A stretch of 64,000 bases of DNA from Phytophthora sp. 'mugwort' (taxonomy: Eukaryota; Oomycota; Peronosporomycetes; Peronosporales; Peronosporaceae): NCBI GenBank assembly GCA_033558025.1, contig JAUCEF010000008.1, positions 124,001 to 188,000 on the forward strand, in the 5' to 3' direction. Under the pieces are notes generated by a model. It worked only from the letters and a program-made list of their open reading frames with translations. It ran no database searches and had not been told where the DNA came from. Positions 52,891-64,000 of this stretch are shown one piece after another. The translations under genes and the position numbers were made by a program. Position 1 is the stretch's first letter, and each line of letters begins with the position of its first letter.

Positions 52891-54603
52891 TACCATGTGA
52901 CACCCTCATCCTCTCGACCACAGCGCTGACGTCAGCGACGAGCGACACGGGAGTGATGGTTGATATTACTGATTGCAGGTACCTACTTTATGCATGCAAC
53001 GTTGACTAAACGGTTTTATGTATACGTCAAAGGCGGGATATTGGTTTGCACGGGTTTTCTGCTTGGACTTTTATATTTTGAGCCAATCCCAGCGCGTGTA
53101 TGCGAAAAATTCGAGGGAGTAGCGCAATGAGTTGGGACCTGGTGCTTCGCAGCCTGCGAATCGCAGGTCGACCGAATGGTCGACCGGCTCTGGTTTGCTC
53201 GCTAGTACATGTACAACTCGCGGGTGTCTTACCGCCCTTGGTAGTCATTGCGAATACATAATATGCATGCGCATTCGGTGCGGCGATGGTTAACTGGCGT
53301 GTTCAGATCATGGAATTGATCTTTAATATTGTAGGCGGCATATGGGGTTTCCTTCCGGCGGTACACTGAGCTACTCACTCATTTCCATGCGACCGCATAA
53401 TCCAATGTGATTGTCTACACAAACCAGTCAGCGCTTCAAGTTATGGACGACCTGGACAAGAAGCACATATGCTCCGGAAAGGCAAAAGGCCGAATACATG
53501 TACATGTACTTGTATTTGAATTCTTGTTTCTCTTCATTGACTTGAAGACGGAAAATGTTCAGAGAATCGACAGTTTCTACGACAATGAGGTGTCCTTGGC
53601 AATGAATGAACTTGCATCGTATCCGCGGAGGTTTACCCGCTAGTCATCGCGTGAGGGGCTAACTTAGGTACCGTACAAGGTTCTGTAGATTCTACAGATA
53701 CTGGAGTCCAGGGTCTGGCTGCGGTCTGAAAAAGATGCGACGGTGAGCAATCCGTGTGGTTTAACAAAAACTGAGGCGCACTGCTCCGCCTGTTTCGTAC
53801 GTGGCCCTGACAGCCCCACGATGTCCGGTTGTTGCCGTCGGCCAATCGTTCTGGAGCGCAGATCGGCTGCTTGGTGGCGGTACGCGCTTTATGCACGGGG
53901 CCACGTTGCTTGCTCACTGCGATCGCCGGACAACGGCAAGTCCGGACTGCGCCGGACGGCACGCTTTAGCATACGATTTCAGCGGTCTTCGTTAAACGGG
54001 TGGCTGTCCAACATAGGGAATCAAGACCTTCGCTCGTGGCGCAATCTTATCGCATGGACCCCTCGGGTTTCAAGAATTCTAGTCCAGGCGGTTGGAGGCA
54101 CAAGATGCTCTTGTGCTCTGTCCAAGAAGCAACGACTTTCAGTGATAAGTTACGGTACGTTGTGGTCGTTACGAAGGGATCTCAAGTGATCACAAGTGCT
54201 TAAGAAAATCACCAGCGATTCAGCGTAGAAAACGCAGGACTACTCATTAAGACGATGAATTCGAATGGAGGATCTCTACGTTGTATCCAGGATGCATTAC
54301 AAGTCCCTACATCTATCGGTGTTTGGGGTACATATCTAAATTCTCGGAAGGAGTCTGCACTGAGAGAAAAGTAATTCCTACTCATGGCGGGCAACCTGGT
54401 TGTTCAAACGGCGTTTAAAGTGGTGGGGATCTAGATCATTGCGAAGGTAAGCCGCGCTACATGTCAGGATGCACCTAGCAATAGGGAATGCCATTCGCAT
54501 GCCAAAAGGACGTAGAATTATTGTCCAAATGAAAATTTTCATCAGGAACTGAATGACCACATATTAAAGCCATCTGCTTGCTCTTCAGCATCAGCATAAC
54601 TTG
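52891..54603. other. Long intergenic stretch without a supported gene
   Basis: Open frames here (for example 53407-53643 plus, 53743-54189 plus) lack recognisable motifs and start or end without gene-like context. A TACATGTACATGTACTTG string lies near 53500. I report no gene. Confidence 0.5.
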
Positions 54604-55545
54604 CTACTGCGCAGCTGCAACGTGGTCTCCGATCGCACGCAGCGCTTTCTTCAGGTGGTTAGAGTTTGACAGCATGTGGTTGGCTTTCGGAATCGCCAGG
54701 AAGGTCTTGGGCTCGGCTGCGGCTGCAAAGAGCTCCTCACCGTTTGCATACGGTACATCCGTATCAGCGTCGCCATGAATCACCAGCAGCGGGGGAAGTC
54801 CCGACCCCGTCACAGCTTTTAGGATATCCAGCGAGCCATCATAGTACTCATCGATGTAGCGTTTGTCCAGACGCACATAAATCTTGGAAGGTGCATTCGC
54901 GTCGGTCAGGTCGATCGTGGGGTGGACGCCATCCAGAGACAGCTCGACGTTCTTGGGCAGTGGACACCCATTCTCCAGGTAAAATTCCTTCCAACACCAG
55001 CCTTGTTTCTTGCTCTGCTCTAATTGCAACTCGCTGAAGTCAAAGTGGACACCTTTCGTCATGTTTAGAAGTCCAGCGATCACCGTGATGGTATCCGATA
55101 CCTGCTTGTCACGCATTAAGGCACCCAGGATGGCTCCAGTAGAGAGACCGACGGCATGTAGCTTGCCTTTTCCGCCTAGAAGACGAGAACGAATGTACTG
55201 GCACACTGCCACCGTATCCTCGATCTCCATGGAGATCGTCTTGTCCGTAAATCGCAGTTCATTGTCCGATCCTGGAATACCGCCGAAGTTGAAGGTCAAG
55301 AAGACTTTCTTCTTGTCGTGTTGGTTCACCCAGAACTCAGCGAGTTTGGCAGGCACACGAGAGGCGAAGTCCACCTTGGTAGGGTGCACGCCCATGTCCG
55401 GGAACCCGTGGAGATACACGATCGCTTCGTCGTAGGTCTCATCTTTGTCTTCATCCGGCGTGGCAAGAATCGCCAGCAGCTTACGACTGGACCCGCTTGA
55501 GGTCTCTGCCGCTGGAACGTCGATTTGGAGGTGGCGTAGCTGCAT
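54604..55545 (-). CDS. Alpha/beta hydrolase
   Basis: Intact 313-residue protein from ATG 55545 (MQLRHLQIDVPAAE). The open frame extends upstream to 55803 without homology, possibly another exon or 5' leader. The fold is shown by IVYLHGFPDMGVHP (oxyanion region HGFPD), LHAVGLSTGAILGAL with the nucleophile elbow GLSTG (S135), LLVIHGDADTDVPY (acid residue at 259-263) and AIPKANHML (H290). That is a complete catalytic triad of the serine-hydrolase superfamily, nearest in appearance to monoacylglycerol-lipase/S33-like members. The substrate is unknown. No signal peptide or peroxisomal tail is visible. Confidence 0.85.
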   Translation of the reverse strand: MQLRHLQIDVPAAETSSGSSRKLLAILATPDEDKDETYDEAIVYLHGFPDMGVHPTKVDFASRVPAKLAEFWVNQHDKKKVFLTFNFGGIPGSDNELRFTDKTISMEIEDTVAVCQYIRSRLLGGKGKLHAVGLSTGAILGALMRDKQVSDTITVIAGLLNMTKGVHFDFSELQLEQSKKQGWCWKEFYLENGCPLPKNVELSLDGVHPTIDLTDANAPSKIYVRLDKRYIDEYYDGSLDILKAVTGSGLPPLLVIHGDADTDVPYANGEELFAAAAEPKTFLAIPKANHMLSNSNHLKKALRAIGDHVAAAQ

Positions 55546-56024
55546 GGTAATTATAAATTGTTCTGGGAGACGCCTCACTTGCTTGTACCTCCGATTTAGG
55601 AGTGAATAGACATGAATGCTCGTATTTTCATAACTGCCGCCACGTGGCGGGGTCTCAGCCCCACCCCCCACCCCCACCCCAGCATCTTTAAGTGTTCTGC
55701 TGGGCAGCAGTACGCTCTCGATGACATGTAGTCCGCGAACCACAATAGAAGCCACGATGACCTGCGAAAGACACCAAAGGATGGAAGTGAGTGCTGCACC
55801 CAACTGACAAAGGAGGGGCGAAAGTCAAATAAAACGTCCATTGGGGGAGAGCGGAGGACGCGGAGTGCCCGCGCAGCAGGGCCGCGCTGTATTCGCGGAG
55901 GTGAGCCTAGCGCCGAGCTTTACAGCGAGCCGAGCTCTGTAACGGGCCGAAGTTAGGATCTATTCCTCTCGGGAGCCGAGCGACTGCCTTCCAGAAGCAA
56001 AGCTCAATGAAGTGCTAACGAATT
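55546..56024. other. Intergenic stretch with a dispersed repeat
   Basis: Contains a C/G-rich low-complexity run (55655-55680) and the second copy of the 6438-6496 repeat. No gene is seen unless a further upstream exon of the hydrolase lies in it. Confidence 0.45.
55873..55934 (+). repeat. GC-rich dispersed repeat, copy 2
   Basis: Matches 6438-6496: GCAGGGCCGCG, GGAGG, AGCGCCGAGCT and CAGCGAGCCG in the same order. Confidence 0.6.
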
Positions 56025-57658
56025 TTCCAAATTAAGTACCCCTTAATAATTAATTACTCTTCCGAATACAATATCTCGCAGACAAGAGCAATAATAGTAA
56101 GAATACCCTCCAAATATTATACCTATTTGGAGCCACCCGTTGGGTTGTACAGAGAGCAAGTTCGAGTCCAGCATTGCGATTGTCTGTCATTTTCGTTTTA
56201 ACCGAAGCCCGACAACACGAAGCCACCGTACTAGCAATATGTCAGGTCACCGCGTCTCGGAGTCAATTGCCGAGAAGAGAGAGGTCCTCGACTGGATCGA
56301 CCGCCACGCTGACGGGGTACCCTCAAGCGCATTCCATGAGTTTGGCGTGGTGAGAGGTTGAAAGATCTCTGCCGCCCAGATTCCTTACTGGTACAAGAAC
56401 CGTGAGGCCATCCGCCAGGCCTCCAATGATCAGCTGCGACTGCGGGGCGCTGGTGCTCGTCCTCGTCTGGGAGAGATCGAAGACATGCTGTTCGACGATT
56501 TTTCATGTGTTCTGAACATCAGAAAGTGTATCGGCAGTGGATTCAAGCCGCAGCCGTCCACCACGCTCGAACCGTGCTGAATGACGACACCTTCGCTGCT
56601 TCTGAGCGATGGCTGGGCGCATTTATGCGCCGTTATGGACTTTCCCTAAGACGTACCACCAATCTGACTACGCTCACGAATGCGATACTTTTTCGTCGTG
56701 CCGTCAGCTTCATGAGCTATCTTAAAAATCTAAAGCCAGGCTTTGATTTGTCGCGCACCATCCTCATAGATGAAACTGCCGTCTATTTTGAGGACCCCCG
56801 TCATGAAACGGTGGATTTTGTGGGTTCGCGCCACGTCGTGCTGCGGTCAACCGGTTTTGCTTCGATGAGAGTGACGGCAGTGCTTGCGGTGGCAGTCGAC
56901 GGCACAAAATTGCCACATCTCGATATTTGGAAAACGGCACTACCGGTACTACGTATGAGCAGTTCGGTTTTTGAGAAACTGGACGGTGTGTACGTAATTA
57001 CGCAGAAGCGCGCATGGGTCGACAGTACTCTGATTCAGCGTTGGCTCGACCTCGTATTTCCAGTGCACATGGACCACTCGCCTGGCAAGGCACTCGTGTT
57101 GGATAGTATGAGCGCACACATTTTAAAGGTTGTCAAAGCAAAATGTGCAACGAAGAAGATCGACATGGTCGTGGTTCCAGATGGATGCACGCCGTACCTA
57201 GCTGGAGATTTTGACATTTACACAAAAAAAGTCTTTTAAAGACCGCATGGCACCCATAATTAACGACTGGAAGACATCGGATCGCGTACAGTATACGCGC
57301 GGCGGCAACCCATGACCACCTTCAGCGCGTGATGTGGCCGGGTGGGTCAAGCAAGCATAGCTCAGTGTGCCGCCGGAAGTGGTCACGATGTCGATTGGAG
57401 GCGCAGGATTCTACGATGACTATGAAAAGTGGCACGTTGCTAAACACGACGTCTACGTGGTGCCTTTGCGCTGAGTGGAACGATAATCTGGACGGCTTAA
57501 GCGGTGAGGTTGCAGAGCTGGATGCAGATGAAGCGGTATCGGTTGGGGGCGGTGAGTTTGTATGTGATCTATAATACCGTCATAATAGAGCACCCTCCTA
57601 TTAGATTATCCGTGCGAAGTGGTATTCAAATGCTATTATACCGGTACTTAATTCGGAA
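56025..57658 (+). mobile_element. pogo-type DNA transposon, copy 2, degenerate
   Basis: A pogo transposase (56239-57237) is flanked by short inverted repeats, TTCCAAATTAAGTACC at 56025-56040 and its complement (one mismatch) at 57643-57658. The exact outer ends and a TA duplication cannot be fixed, because the match runs through the TTAA. Size and content resemble the 42030-43615 element, but the terminal sequences differ, so they are separate families. Confidence 0.65.
56239..57237 (+). pseudogene. pogo transposase, one stop and one frame shift
   Basis: ATG 56239 starts MSGHRVSESIAEKREVLDWI. A TGA at 56359 interrupts the HTH region (then KISAAQIPYWYKNREAIR), and a one-base shift near 56500 leads into VYRQWIQAAAVHHARTVLND (CENP-B-like). 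The DDE domain reads SRTILIDETAVYFEDPR (first Asp), VTAVLAVAVDGTKLPHLDIW, KALVLDSMSAHILK (second) and VVPDGCTPYLAGDFDIYTKK (third region, with the usual PLD changed to AGD) to a stop at 57235. With only two lesions it is younger than most copies in the window. Confidence 0.85.
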
Positions 57659-58310
57659 GAACCCGTAAGATAAAGGGAAATGTGTGATATCAAATACAAA
57701 ACGAAAGGTAAACTAAAAAATGTGACACGTCGAGTTGGGCACAGCAACATGTGCCAAAAAGGATAGGGGTTTGTTTTCGATTATTCGTACATGAAAAAGA
57801 ATGCAATGTACTTCGAAGTAAAATTAAGAGAACGGAGGGCATGGCATTTAGATTTACACCCAACGCGGCCCCAACAATCCCTGGCGGCTCGCAACGTCGA
57901 TGGTGGCAGAACAGTAACCCGCTGCGGATCGCAAGTTTCGCCTCTGCTAGGTTGAACGACACTGTTAGGTCCTGGGTTGAACATAGTGTGCTCTATACAC
58001 GGATGTTAGACCACAGGAGCCATGGACCGCGACAATGTTTTCACCCCCTCCTTAAAAAATATGGGTTGTAGATGTCCTGTAAAAGGTTTGCCGCTTAAAC
58101 AAATTAGAAAAGACTATTTTTATAAGCAATCAAGGTCTAAATCTCTCAGGATCATTCAATCAGCGCTGAAAGTTTCATGCCATCCATCCTCCCTCCCACT
58201 TTGGCGATGATACGTCGTCCAATAAACAAGAATAAAGTCAGGCTGAAAGCATTCGACCGCGGGAATAGCGGCATCAGCAGCCGTCGGCGCCCATTGCTCG
58301 ACGTGGTTCG
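57659..58310. other. Stretch without a recognised gene
   Basis: A plus-strand frame (57751-58071) has no known motif. Nothing else is seen. Confidence 0.4.
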
Positions 58311-58681
58311 TGTAACGGGGTTACATGAAGAGTGCCAAGTCACTCTTCAGAATAGGTGTGCCCAAGTACCCTAAGTGAAGTGGCCAATATCACTATGACG
58401 TCACGGTGATAACGTCACGGATGGGTACCACACATATCGTACAAATATCTCAGAACCACCCAATAGGTTAAAACATAGGGTACTTTATTGGTGACTTATA
58501 GTATGTAGACGCATTAAAGTGATCACCTATAAATGTATTGAGTCTTTTATCTACCTAAATCGGTAACGTCCCCTCAGACCAGGGGCTTGTGAACTGGCGT
58601 TCACTGAGAGTTTGTATACTCTGACGGGGCACACAACAGCTTGTGCGCAAGCTGTTGTGTGCCCCGTCAGACTTGGTAACA
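58311..58681 (+). repeat. Possible 5' LTR of the following gypsy gag
   Basis: The segment begins TGTAACGG and ends GGTAACA, has a TG...CA form and 371 bp, and stands 140 bp before a gypsy gag. It contains two ACGTCACGG direct repeats (58397-58420) and a perfect hairpin near its 3' end. No second copy was found, so the LTR call is tentative. Confidence 0.35.
58620..58671. repeat. Perfect inverted repeat, 24-bp arms, 4-base loop
   Basis: TCTGACGGGGCACACAACAG... and its exact complement surround TGCG. It lies near the 3' end of the putative LTR. Confidence 0.95.
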
Positions 58682-58818
58682 CTTTTAGTCAATTCACGTC
58701 TACGCGGGTTACTACCGGAAAGCTCTGGGTCCTAGCAACATGGACCGGAATGAGTTTTCTCATCTTAACCACTCACAGTTTAAGTCCGTTCGTAAGATGA
58801 CTGGCATCTTTAATATGA

Positions 58819-59692
58819 ATGCCTTGCTCAGCTTGCGTTGAAGTCGAACGTGTGAGCGCGTTCGACATGTATGAGCGTGGGCTCATCGAACATGTTCGGA
58901 GCAACCTGAACGTTCCGGCCGCAGAGCCGAAACCGGTCTACCCCAAGGCGTTGAGGCTGAAGGTAAACCCGTGGAAGAGGGATAACCTTCACTTCTGGGT
59001 GCAAGAAGTACACCTCGCAATGGATGAGGCTCTCATTTCTTCGGAGCACCTCCAAGAGGGCCTTTGCCCTCTCCAACCTTAGCGGGCATGCTAAGCGTTG
59101 GGCGTATAGGCGGGAAGCAACAACGCCTGGATGCTTCGCATCCTGGGCTCAACTGTGTGAACAACTTAGATCCGCGTTCCTCTCGGCGAACTATGAATAT
59201 CGCCAGCGGTCACGCTTCCTGTCGTGTAAATAGGGAAGACGTGAGCTGGACGAGGAGTACATCCAGGCGATGCGGGAACTCAACGCATCCCTCGTGGGGA
59301 TGAACACATCAAGGCGACGGTGTTTATAGATGTCCTAAGAGTAGGCCCGGCCCGCACCCAGCTATTTTAAGTGCAGGCCAATACTCAGGAAGAGGCGATC
59401 CAGGTCGCCCTCCAAGAGGAGTACAGTCACCGCCAGGCACGCACGCCGGCGGAGATGTGGCCAGGGGGAGCGACATTAAGTGGTGGGGCCCTGAGCGGGC
59501 CAGTTCCCATGGAACTTGGGGTCGCTGAGTAGTATGATATTCGCTGCTATAGCTGTGGTAAGCTAGGCCATATGGCACGTGCCTGTCCTGCGGGGGGACA
59601 ACGAAAGCGTTTCCCTCCCAAGCCCGTCGCGCTCAAGGGTCGCTGGCAAAGGCCGCGGCCCCAGGGGCAGGGGAACGCAGGACACCAGTAGG
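58819..59692 (+). pseudogene. Ty3/gypsy gag, broken
   Basis: After an amino part (PKALRLKVNPWKRDNLHFWVQE, HLAMDEALISSE) a frame shift near 59070 leads to ALSNLSGHAKRWAYRREATTPG and FLSANYEYRQRSRFLSCK, the retrotransposon gag domain. Further shifted pieces read ELDEEYIQAM-like and QVALQEEYSHRQARTP. The zinc knuckle CYSCGKLGHMARAC (C-x2-C-x4-H-x4-C, about 59543-59585) and a basic Pro-rich tail end at a stop at 59690. It packages element RNA in intact copies. No pol follows, so this is either a gag-only remnant or a truncated element; it is on the opposite strand and far from the gypsy pol at 30.6-34.7 kb. Confidence 0.75.
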
Positions 59693-61808
59693 GGGGAAGA
59701 CCTAAGTCTTCATGAGCCGTGCGCGGGAGGCGCGCACCATGGCGACTAGATTGCAAGATTTCGGCAGGACTACCTACGATTATGTATGCAAGGCGACAGC
59801 GTTGGTTGTGCGCTGCCACGAGGGTGTGCTCCGTAAAACCCTTAGGCTGAGTATAGGATTTTGTTGTATTTATATAGTTATTGCTAATCGAGTTTTCGAA
59901 ACGTGGTGCACGGTGTGGCAGCTCACTCTCGCTCACTTCAGCTTTTTCGGCTATGCGAGCAGCAAGCGAGTTAGAAAGGTCAGCCCGACAGACACCGCGT
60001 TCCTGTCTTAGGCTTTTTCCGGCGCTCAGGTGTTTCAAGTTACGGCTTACCCAACTCAATTCTCTTTATGTCTATTACATCATTATGTATCTAAATCTAT
60101 TTAGTAGCGACGAACGGCTGAAAAGCCCAGTACGCACCCTGCGTCAGCTCAGGCTAGAGCAGGCTGACGGCAAACTTGGCTTCTGATGTGGACCTCACTA
60201 CTCAAGAAATTTCTTCGAATCAAGATCAAGCTGCATTCACATCGTAAGGAATCCGGCCGTTGCTGATGATGCGTCGCTATCATGAAAAGATGACGCCGAA
60301 CATCAGTGCTGGAATTCAAGGCGGTGGCCCATGGGTCGAGGCGATACTGAAAGGATGAAAAAAAAACTTCACTCAGCACACCCACCGAGAACTGATTAAT
60401 GAACCTTCGCGTATCTTACGAAAACCTGGACAACATAAACCCCGGTGGCCACTGTGACGACAATGGACTGATAGAGCAGACGAATTGATCTGCCCAAGCT
60501 TCACAACAAGACTGACTACAATTCGTGCTGCAACGACGTGCCGCTACACTTCAACACGCGCAGGTTGGGCGACATCACGAGCGGAACAGAGCTCTGCGTC
60601 GACGTTAGCGTCGCACCAAGTATCACAAGTGGTTTAAGGCACGCAAAAGCAAGGTCTTGACGATGAACCTGCGCTGGACCTTCACGTTCGAAGATATCCG
60701 CGAATATATGGATGCCGTCGCATTGCTGTTTGAGCTCATCACGCAGCACTTTGAGGCCGGAGATATCATCAACCCGGGCTACTTGCTGCAATAATTGGTG
60801 GCACGCAAGCTGAAGTCAAGCGAGTCTATCACGGCATGCGTCGACAATATTGCGGGCAAGGGCACGCATACATCAAGTGAACGGCGAATCCACGAGTGGC
60901 AACATGCAAGCCTACTCTTATCGAGCTGTGTCGAGGGTGTATCAAGGCCTTGCTCGTGAAAATGGTGATTGAATCGACAACAATGATCGCTTAAACGACA
61001 AGTTGGCGGCGGAAGCAGTGCAGCGCTTACATGCCGCCGAGCACCTCCGTGAAGAACTGCGAGACTAGACAGGGCGACCAGCCATGCGAGCTTTGCGGGT
61101 TGCCCAGGTCAATGCTGACCAAAGCTAATGCCAATGAACGGACCGCAAGACAGTAAACAACGGCGCAAGCGGGTCAAGAGCGTGCAGACAAGAAACAGAA
61201 GACTAATCGCGCTATTTGTTGTGGCGATGGCCACTTGTTCTCCGAGTGCACCACAAACACTAGGATACCACTGCGGCAGGCCCTAGTGGAGAAGGACTAA
61301 ACGAGAAAGCAGAATGAGAAGATGCCAGTGGCATTTGTGAACACCGTACGCTATATTAAGCTAGTAACAGTGGAGACGCGACTTAAGGACACTTCGCTGG
61401 TATCTCACGGTGTGCACCGCATAGCCCTGCCGCATTGACACTATGGCTCACCGGTGACGGTATCCCAACATACCCAGATGGCCGCTCTGTGGTCTCCTAC
61501 CTACACCGAGAACTAACCCCGCCATATATGATGCTGAAGATGACAACGATTGTCAACGTAACGTACCTTTGATGCTGAAGCCACTGTTATGTCGTGTGCT
61601 AGCTGCAACCTGCCGTTTCTGATAGTCAAGTACAACAAACGCCGCCGCAATGCAACTCGCTGTGCTGGGCGCTATTCAGAGCCAGTGAGAGCGGCCGCTG
61701 AGACCATCTCCTACTTGGGAAACGTTGCTGTATTTTGTGGGCCAAGGTATCATGCTGAACTTGCAGCAGCGCGGACTTCAAGAACAGAGACGCGATGACT
61801 TTGTGCCG
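59693..61808. other. Degenerate repeat DNA, no intact gene
   Basis: A plus-strand run from about 60600 to 61270 reads FKARKSKVLTMNLRWTFTFE and later AICCGDGHLFSECTTN, which resembles a copia gag with a damaged zinc knuckle. Many stops prevent a firmer call. The rest is unrecognised. Confidence 0.4.
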
Positions 61809-62431
61809 TTAGGGTATAATGCTTACGAAATGGGATAGCGTCAAAGACAAGGGTAACCGCAACAACCATCTAGTGACGCTGAACGGATGAGAGTGGTTTG
61901 GGAAACACCTGGGCTCGATGTACTGACCAGATACTGGAGTGCGCCTACCAGCTCTCAGTAGGACAATTATCCTTCGCAGCCGGCACCTCCATTGATGAAG
62001 GCATCGTAGCCTCGGATGTAGCACTTCCATGTGAAACCGCAACAACAGCGGGAATACAATCTCTCTTTGCGACTGGTTTATAGGAATCTCCACGCCGAGC
62101 AGATATTTACTGTCCGAATCGTCGTGAGCTCAAAGGTCTCTTGCAGAGAGGCAGCAACCTCCTCGCCCATCTTCCAACGACCCACCAGCAATAGGTCGTC
62201 CACGTAGACCGTCAGTAATAGCGTTACTTCGCCGTTCGTCTTCAGGGCATAAAGCCCGTGGTCCGATTCCAAGCACTCCAACGTCGTGGCTAACAACTTC
62301 GCTTGAAGTAGATGTTCTGTACTTCTCCATTCCGTATAACTATACAGTAGGCATACCTCGAAAATCGTGGGTGGTCCACATATTACTACATAATACAGTT
62401 CAACCCAAGCAACGTGTAAGTTGACCCTCAT
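61809..62431 (-). pseudogene. Copia reverse transcriptase fragment
   Basis: LECLESDHGLYALKTNGEVT leads to LLTVYVDDLLLVGRW, the Ty1/copia RT catalytic motif (YVDD), and ASLQETFELTT. One frame on (62093-61809) PINQSQREIVF and HMEVLHPRLRCLH match the following RT region. Other pol domains are absent on both sides. It is on the strand opposite to the gag-like remnant next to it, so the element was rearranged. Confidence 0.75.
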
Positions 62432-62699
62432 TAAAGACCCACCATTCGTTCATAACGTGCCCCCCGTCTCACGTGCTCCCGTCCGATTATCACTTCCCCC
62501 CGTGCCCGCGGACCTGGCCAATGCGACCTATCGCTGAAACAAAAGGTTTGTATTGCCCTTTTCCTGGTTCAAATCGCTGCTTTTGGCACGCGATACGGTG
62601 TGGCAGTTAACGTCGCCATTGAAAAATATCATCTCAGCCGGCACTCGGGCGGTCTGCACCTTAGAAAGAATCAGAACAACATTTCGTACCTGTTATAGC

Positions 62700-63940
62700 A
62701 GCCGCGTAGCGAACCCCCTCCCCCGACCACCGAAGCGCACGAAAGAGGAGGTAGACGCATTGGTCGCCGCTGTGCAAGTTGATGAACGGCAAATGTTGGA
62801 ATGGTTATCCAAGGCCTGCGGCATCCCGCGGACGTCATTCTGGCGTTATGTGAAGGGGTAGGGGGACTACGTCGGGCAATATCGCACGTAAACCTATGTT
62901 GACTGATTTCGTCGTCTACTTTTCTGTTTGACGCACGTCCAGTGACCTGTTGGTTCATATGTTATGCGTCTAAAAATCTAATTTCTCATTTTTCTTACTT
63001 TTTAATTACATAATCAACGTGCTAGGTGTATCTTCCAGAATGCATCACATGATCGACACTATTCACATTGATGAAAATTGGTTTAATCTCTAAAAGGGCA
63101 CGACAAAGTATTATTTGACACCTGACGAGGGGTTCCCTACCGCTCGACGCCAAACAAGATATACACATGTAAGGTCATGTCTTTAGCAGCTAGTGCTAGA
63201 CCTCATTTTTTTATAACGGCAGGGCCAAACCAAGTTCGACGGGAACATTGGTATATGACTTACTATTGAGCGCGTACCAGCTCAGCAGTCGTCCAAAAAC
63301 CGTTCAGCTGGTACGTTGGTTATCAGCAACGTTGATATGACTTGAAGTCGCTACAAAAAAAGCTGCCCAACGAAGTTTTCCCTATCACCCGCAAGCTATG
63401 GCCCGTACGCTGACTTATTTACATTACATGTTGTATATTGATCATGCTCTAATAAAAGCGATGATTAGGTCGGGAAATAGAGTGTAGCATGCCCAGCAGG
63501 ACAATACAGGCCCCCACATTTCACCATACGATGCGGATGTTGTGAGAGCTGGTGATAAGGGTGGCTGAAACATCGAGCTGATGTGCCAGCCGCTGCGCCC
63601 GCCGGATATGAACGCCTTAGACCTTGGGGTGCTCAACGCCCTGCATGCACCCCCAACTCAAGCAGACGACTAAGACTTTAGACGGATTAATCCATCCGGT
63701 AACAGAGCTCTCAAGCGCCTCTCGCCAGCCAATTCGACAATTCTTTCATAACATTGAAGAAGGTCATGATGTCAGTAGTAATTTGTGCTGGTGGGAATAA
63801 CCAGAAGCTGCCTCGGGTCTGAAAGGACCGTATTCGAAGATCTACGATGCGTACCGCACTTGAAGTCACCCAAGAAGTTGTGAATAACGGGTTTGCTGCT
63901 CTCGAGGTAGTACGTAACATTTTGCGTAAACGTTAGACTA
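62700..63940 (+). mobile_element. Mariner-like element (DD39D type), copy 2, degenerate
   Basis: The amino part reads PPKRTKEEVDALVAAVQVDE and MLEWLSKACGIPRTSFWRYV (HTH). After an intron-like gap, RMHHMIDTIHIDENWFNL gives the first Asp block (63040-63095). KFDGNIGIW (63223) and, later, NALDLGVLNALHA (63612-63650; third Asp region) are recognisable. The end (NSFITLKKVMMSVVICAGGNNQKLP) matches copy 1. Stops are frequent and the second Asp block is barely visible. It is more decayed than copy 1 at 44.8-46.3 kb. Confidence 0.65.
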
Positions 63941-64000
63941 GGCACATCTAAATCATAGGCTTTGTAAATGCACGTTGCTTCTGATTGGAAATAATCGAAT

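Noticed and set aside
53743..54189. Protein-coding gene on the plus strand
   Set aside because: No motif, Arg/Cys-rich composition typical of chance frames, and no promoter-like sequence or splice context.
56152..56172. tRNA-like B box (AGTTCGAGTCC) suggesting a SINE
   Set aside because: No A box at the right distance, and the string lies inside the pogo element.
59547..60059. Minus-strand 170-codon gene
   Set aside because: Its left part is antisense to the gag zinc knuckle and tail; the rest has no recognised feature.

Overview
The window looks like nuclear DNA of an oomycete, most probably Phytophthora or a close relative. Three things point there. Genes are compact with short GT-AG introns (about 47-85 bp). 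Sequences resembling the oomycete initiator/FPR core promoter lie just upstream of some starts. The repeats (chromodomain Ty3/gypsy, copia, LINE, pogo, intron-bearing mariner, MULE with a Ulp1-like protease, Harbinger, piggyBac) are the mix usual in those genomes. No rRNA, tRNA, CRISPR or bacterial-style operon was seen.

Layout. 1-6.0 kb: three minus-strand genes: an unrecognised acidic protein running off the left edge, a CCDC93 homologue broken by single-base frame slips, and a secreted Ser-rich repeat protein. 7.1-14.3 kb: a decayed MULE (transposase plus Ulp1-like protease) and a decayed Harbinger element (DNA-binding partner and transposase, convergent). 14.5-19.6 kb: a graveyard holding a long hairpin, a Tc1 fragment, a cyclin fragment, an ECM29 amino-terminal fragment, an SR splicing factor with one frame slip, and an actin pseudogene. 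20.4-28.6 kb: a gene island with a coiled-coil gene divergent from PEX6, a small three-exon gene, a secreted beta/gamma-crystallin-like protein, and a gene fusing an acetolactate-synthase regulatory subunit to a zeta-toxin-like P-loop kinase.

29-46.3 kb is nested transposons: the left end of a piggyBac, a gypsy pol on the minus strand with much of its integrase core deleted, and a minus-strand LINE with a probable OTU protease domain. A pogo element with a TA target duplication sits inside the LINE's first ORF. A copia scrap and a DD39D-type mariner follow.

46.7-55.5 kb is a second gene island: AGPS (ether-lipid synthesis, with a PTS2-like signal), a protein with repeated F-x-P-x-I motifs, a 2OG-Fe(II) oxygenase, NAD-dependent glycerol-3-phosphate dehydrogenase and an alpha/beta hydrolase. 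56-64 kb returns to repeats: a second pogo, a gypsy gag, copia RT and a second mariner.

Functionally, PEX6 (recycling of peroxisomal import receptors), AGPS (a peroxisomal enzyme) and GPDH (uses DHAP, the precursor of the AGPS substrate) touch the same area of metabolism, but they are separate transcription units. The most unusual gene is the regulatory-subunit/kinase fusion at 26.7-28.6 kb.
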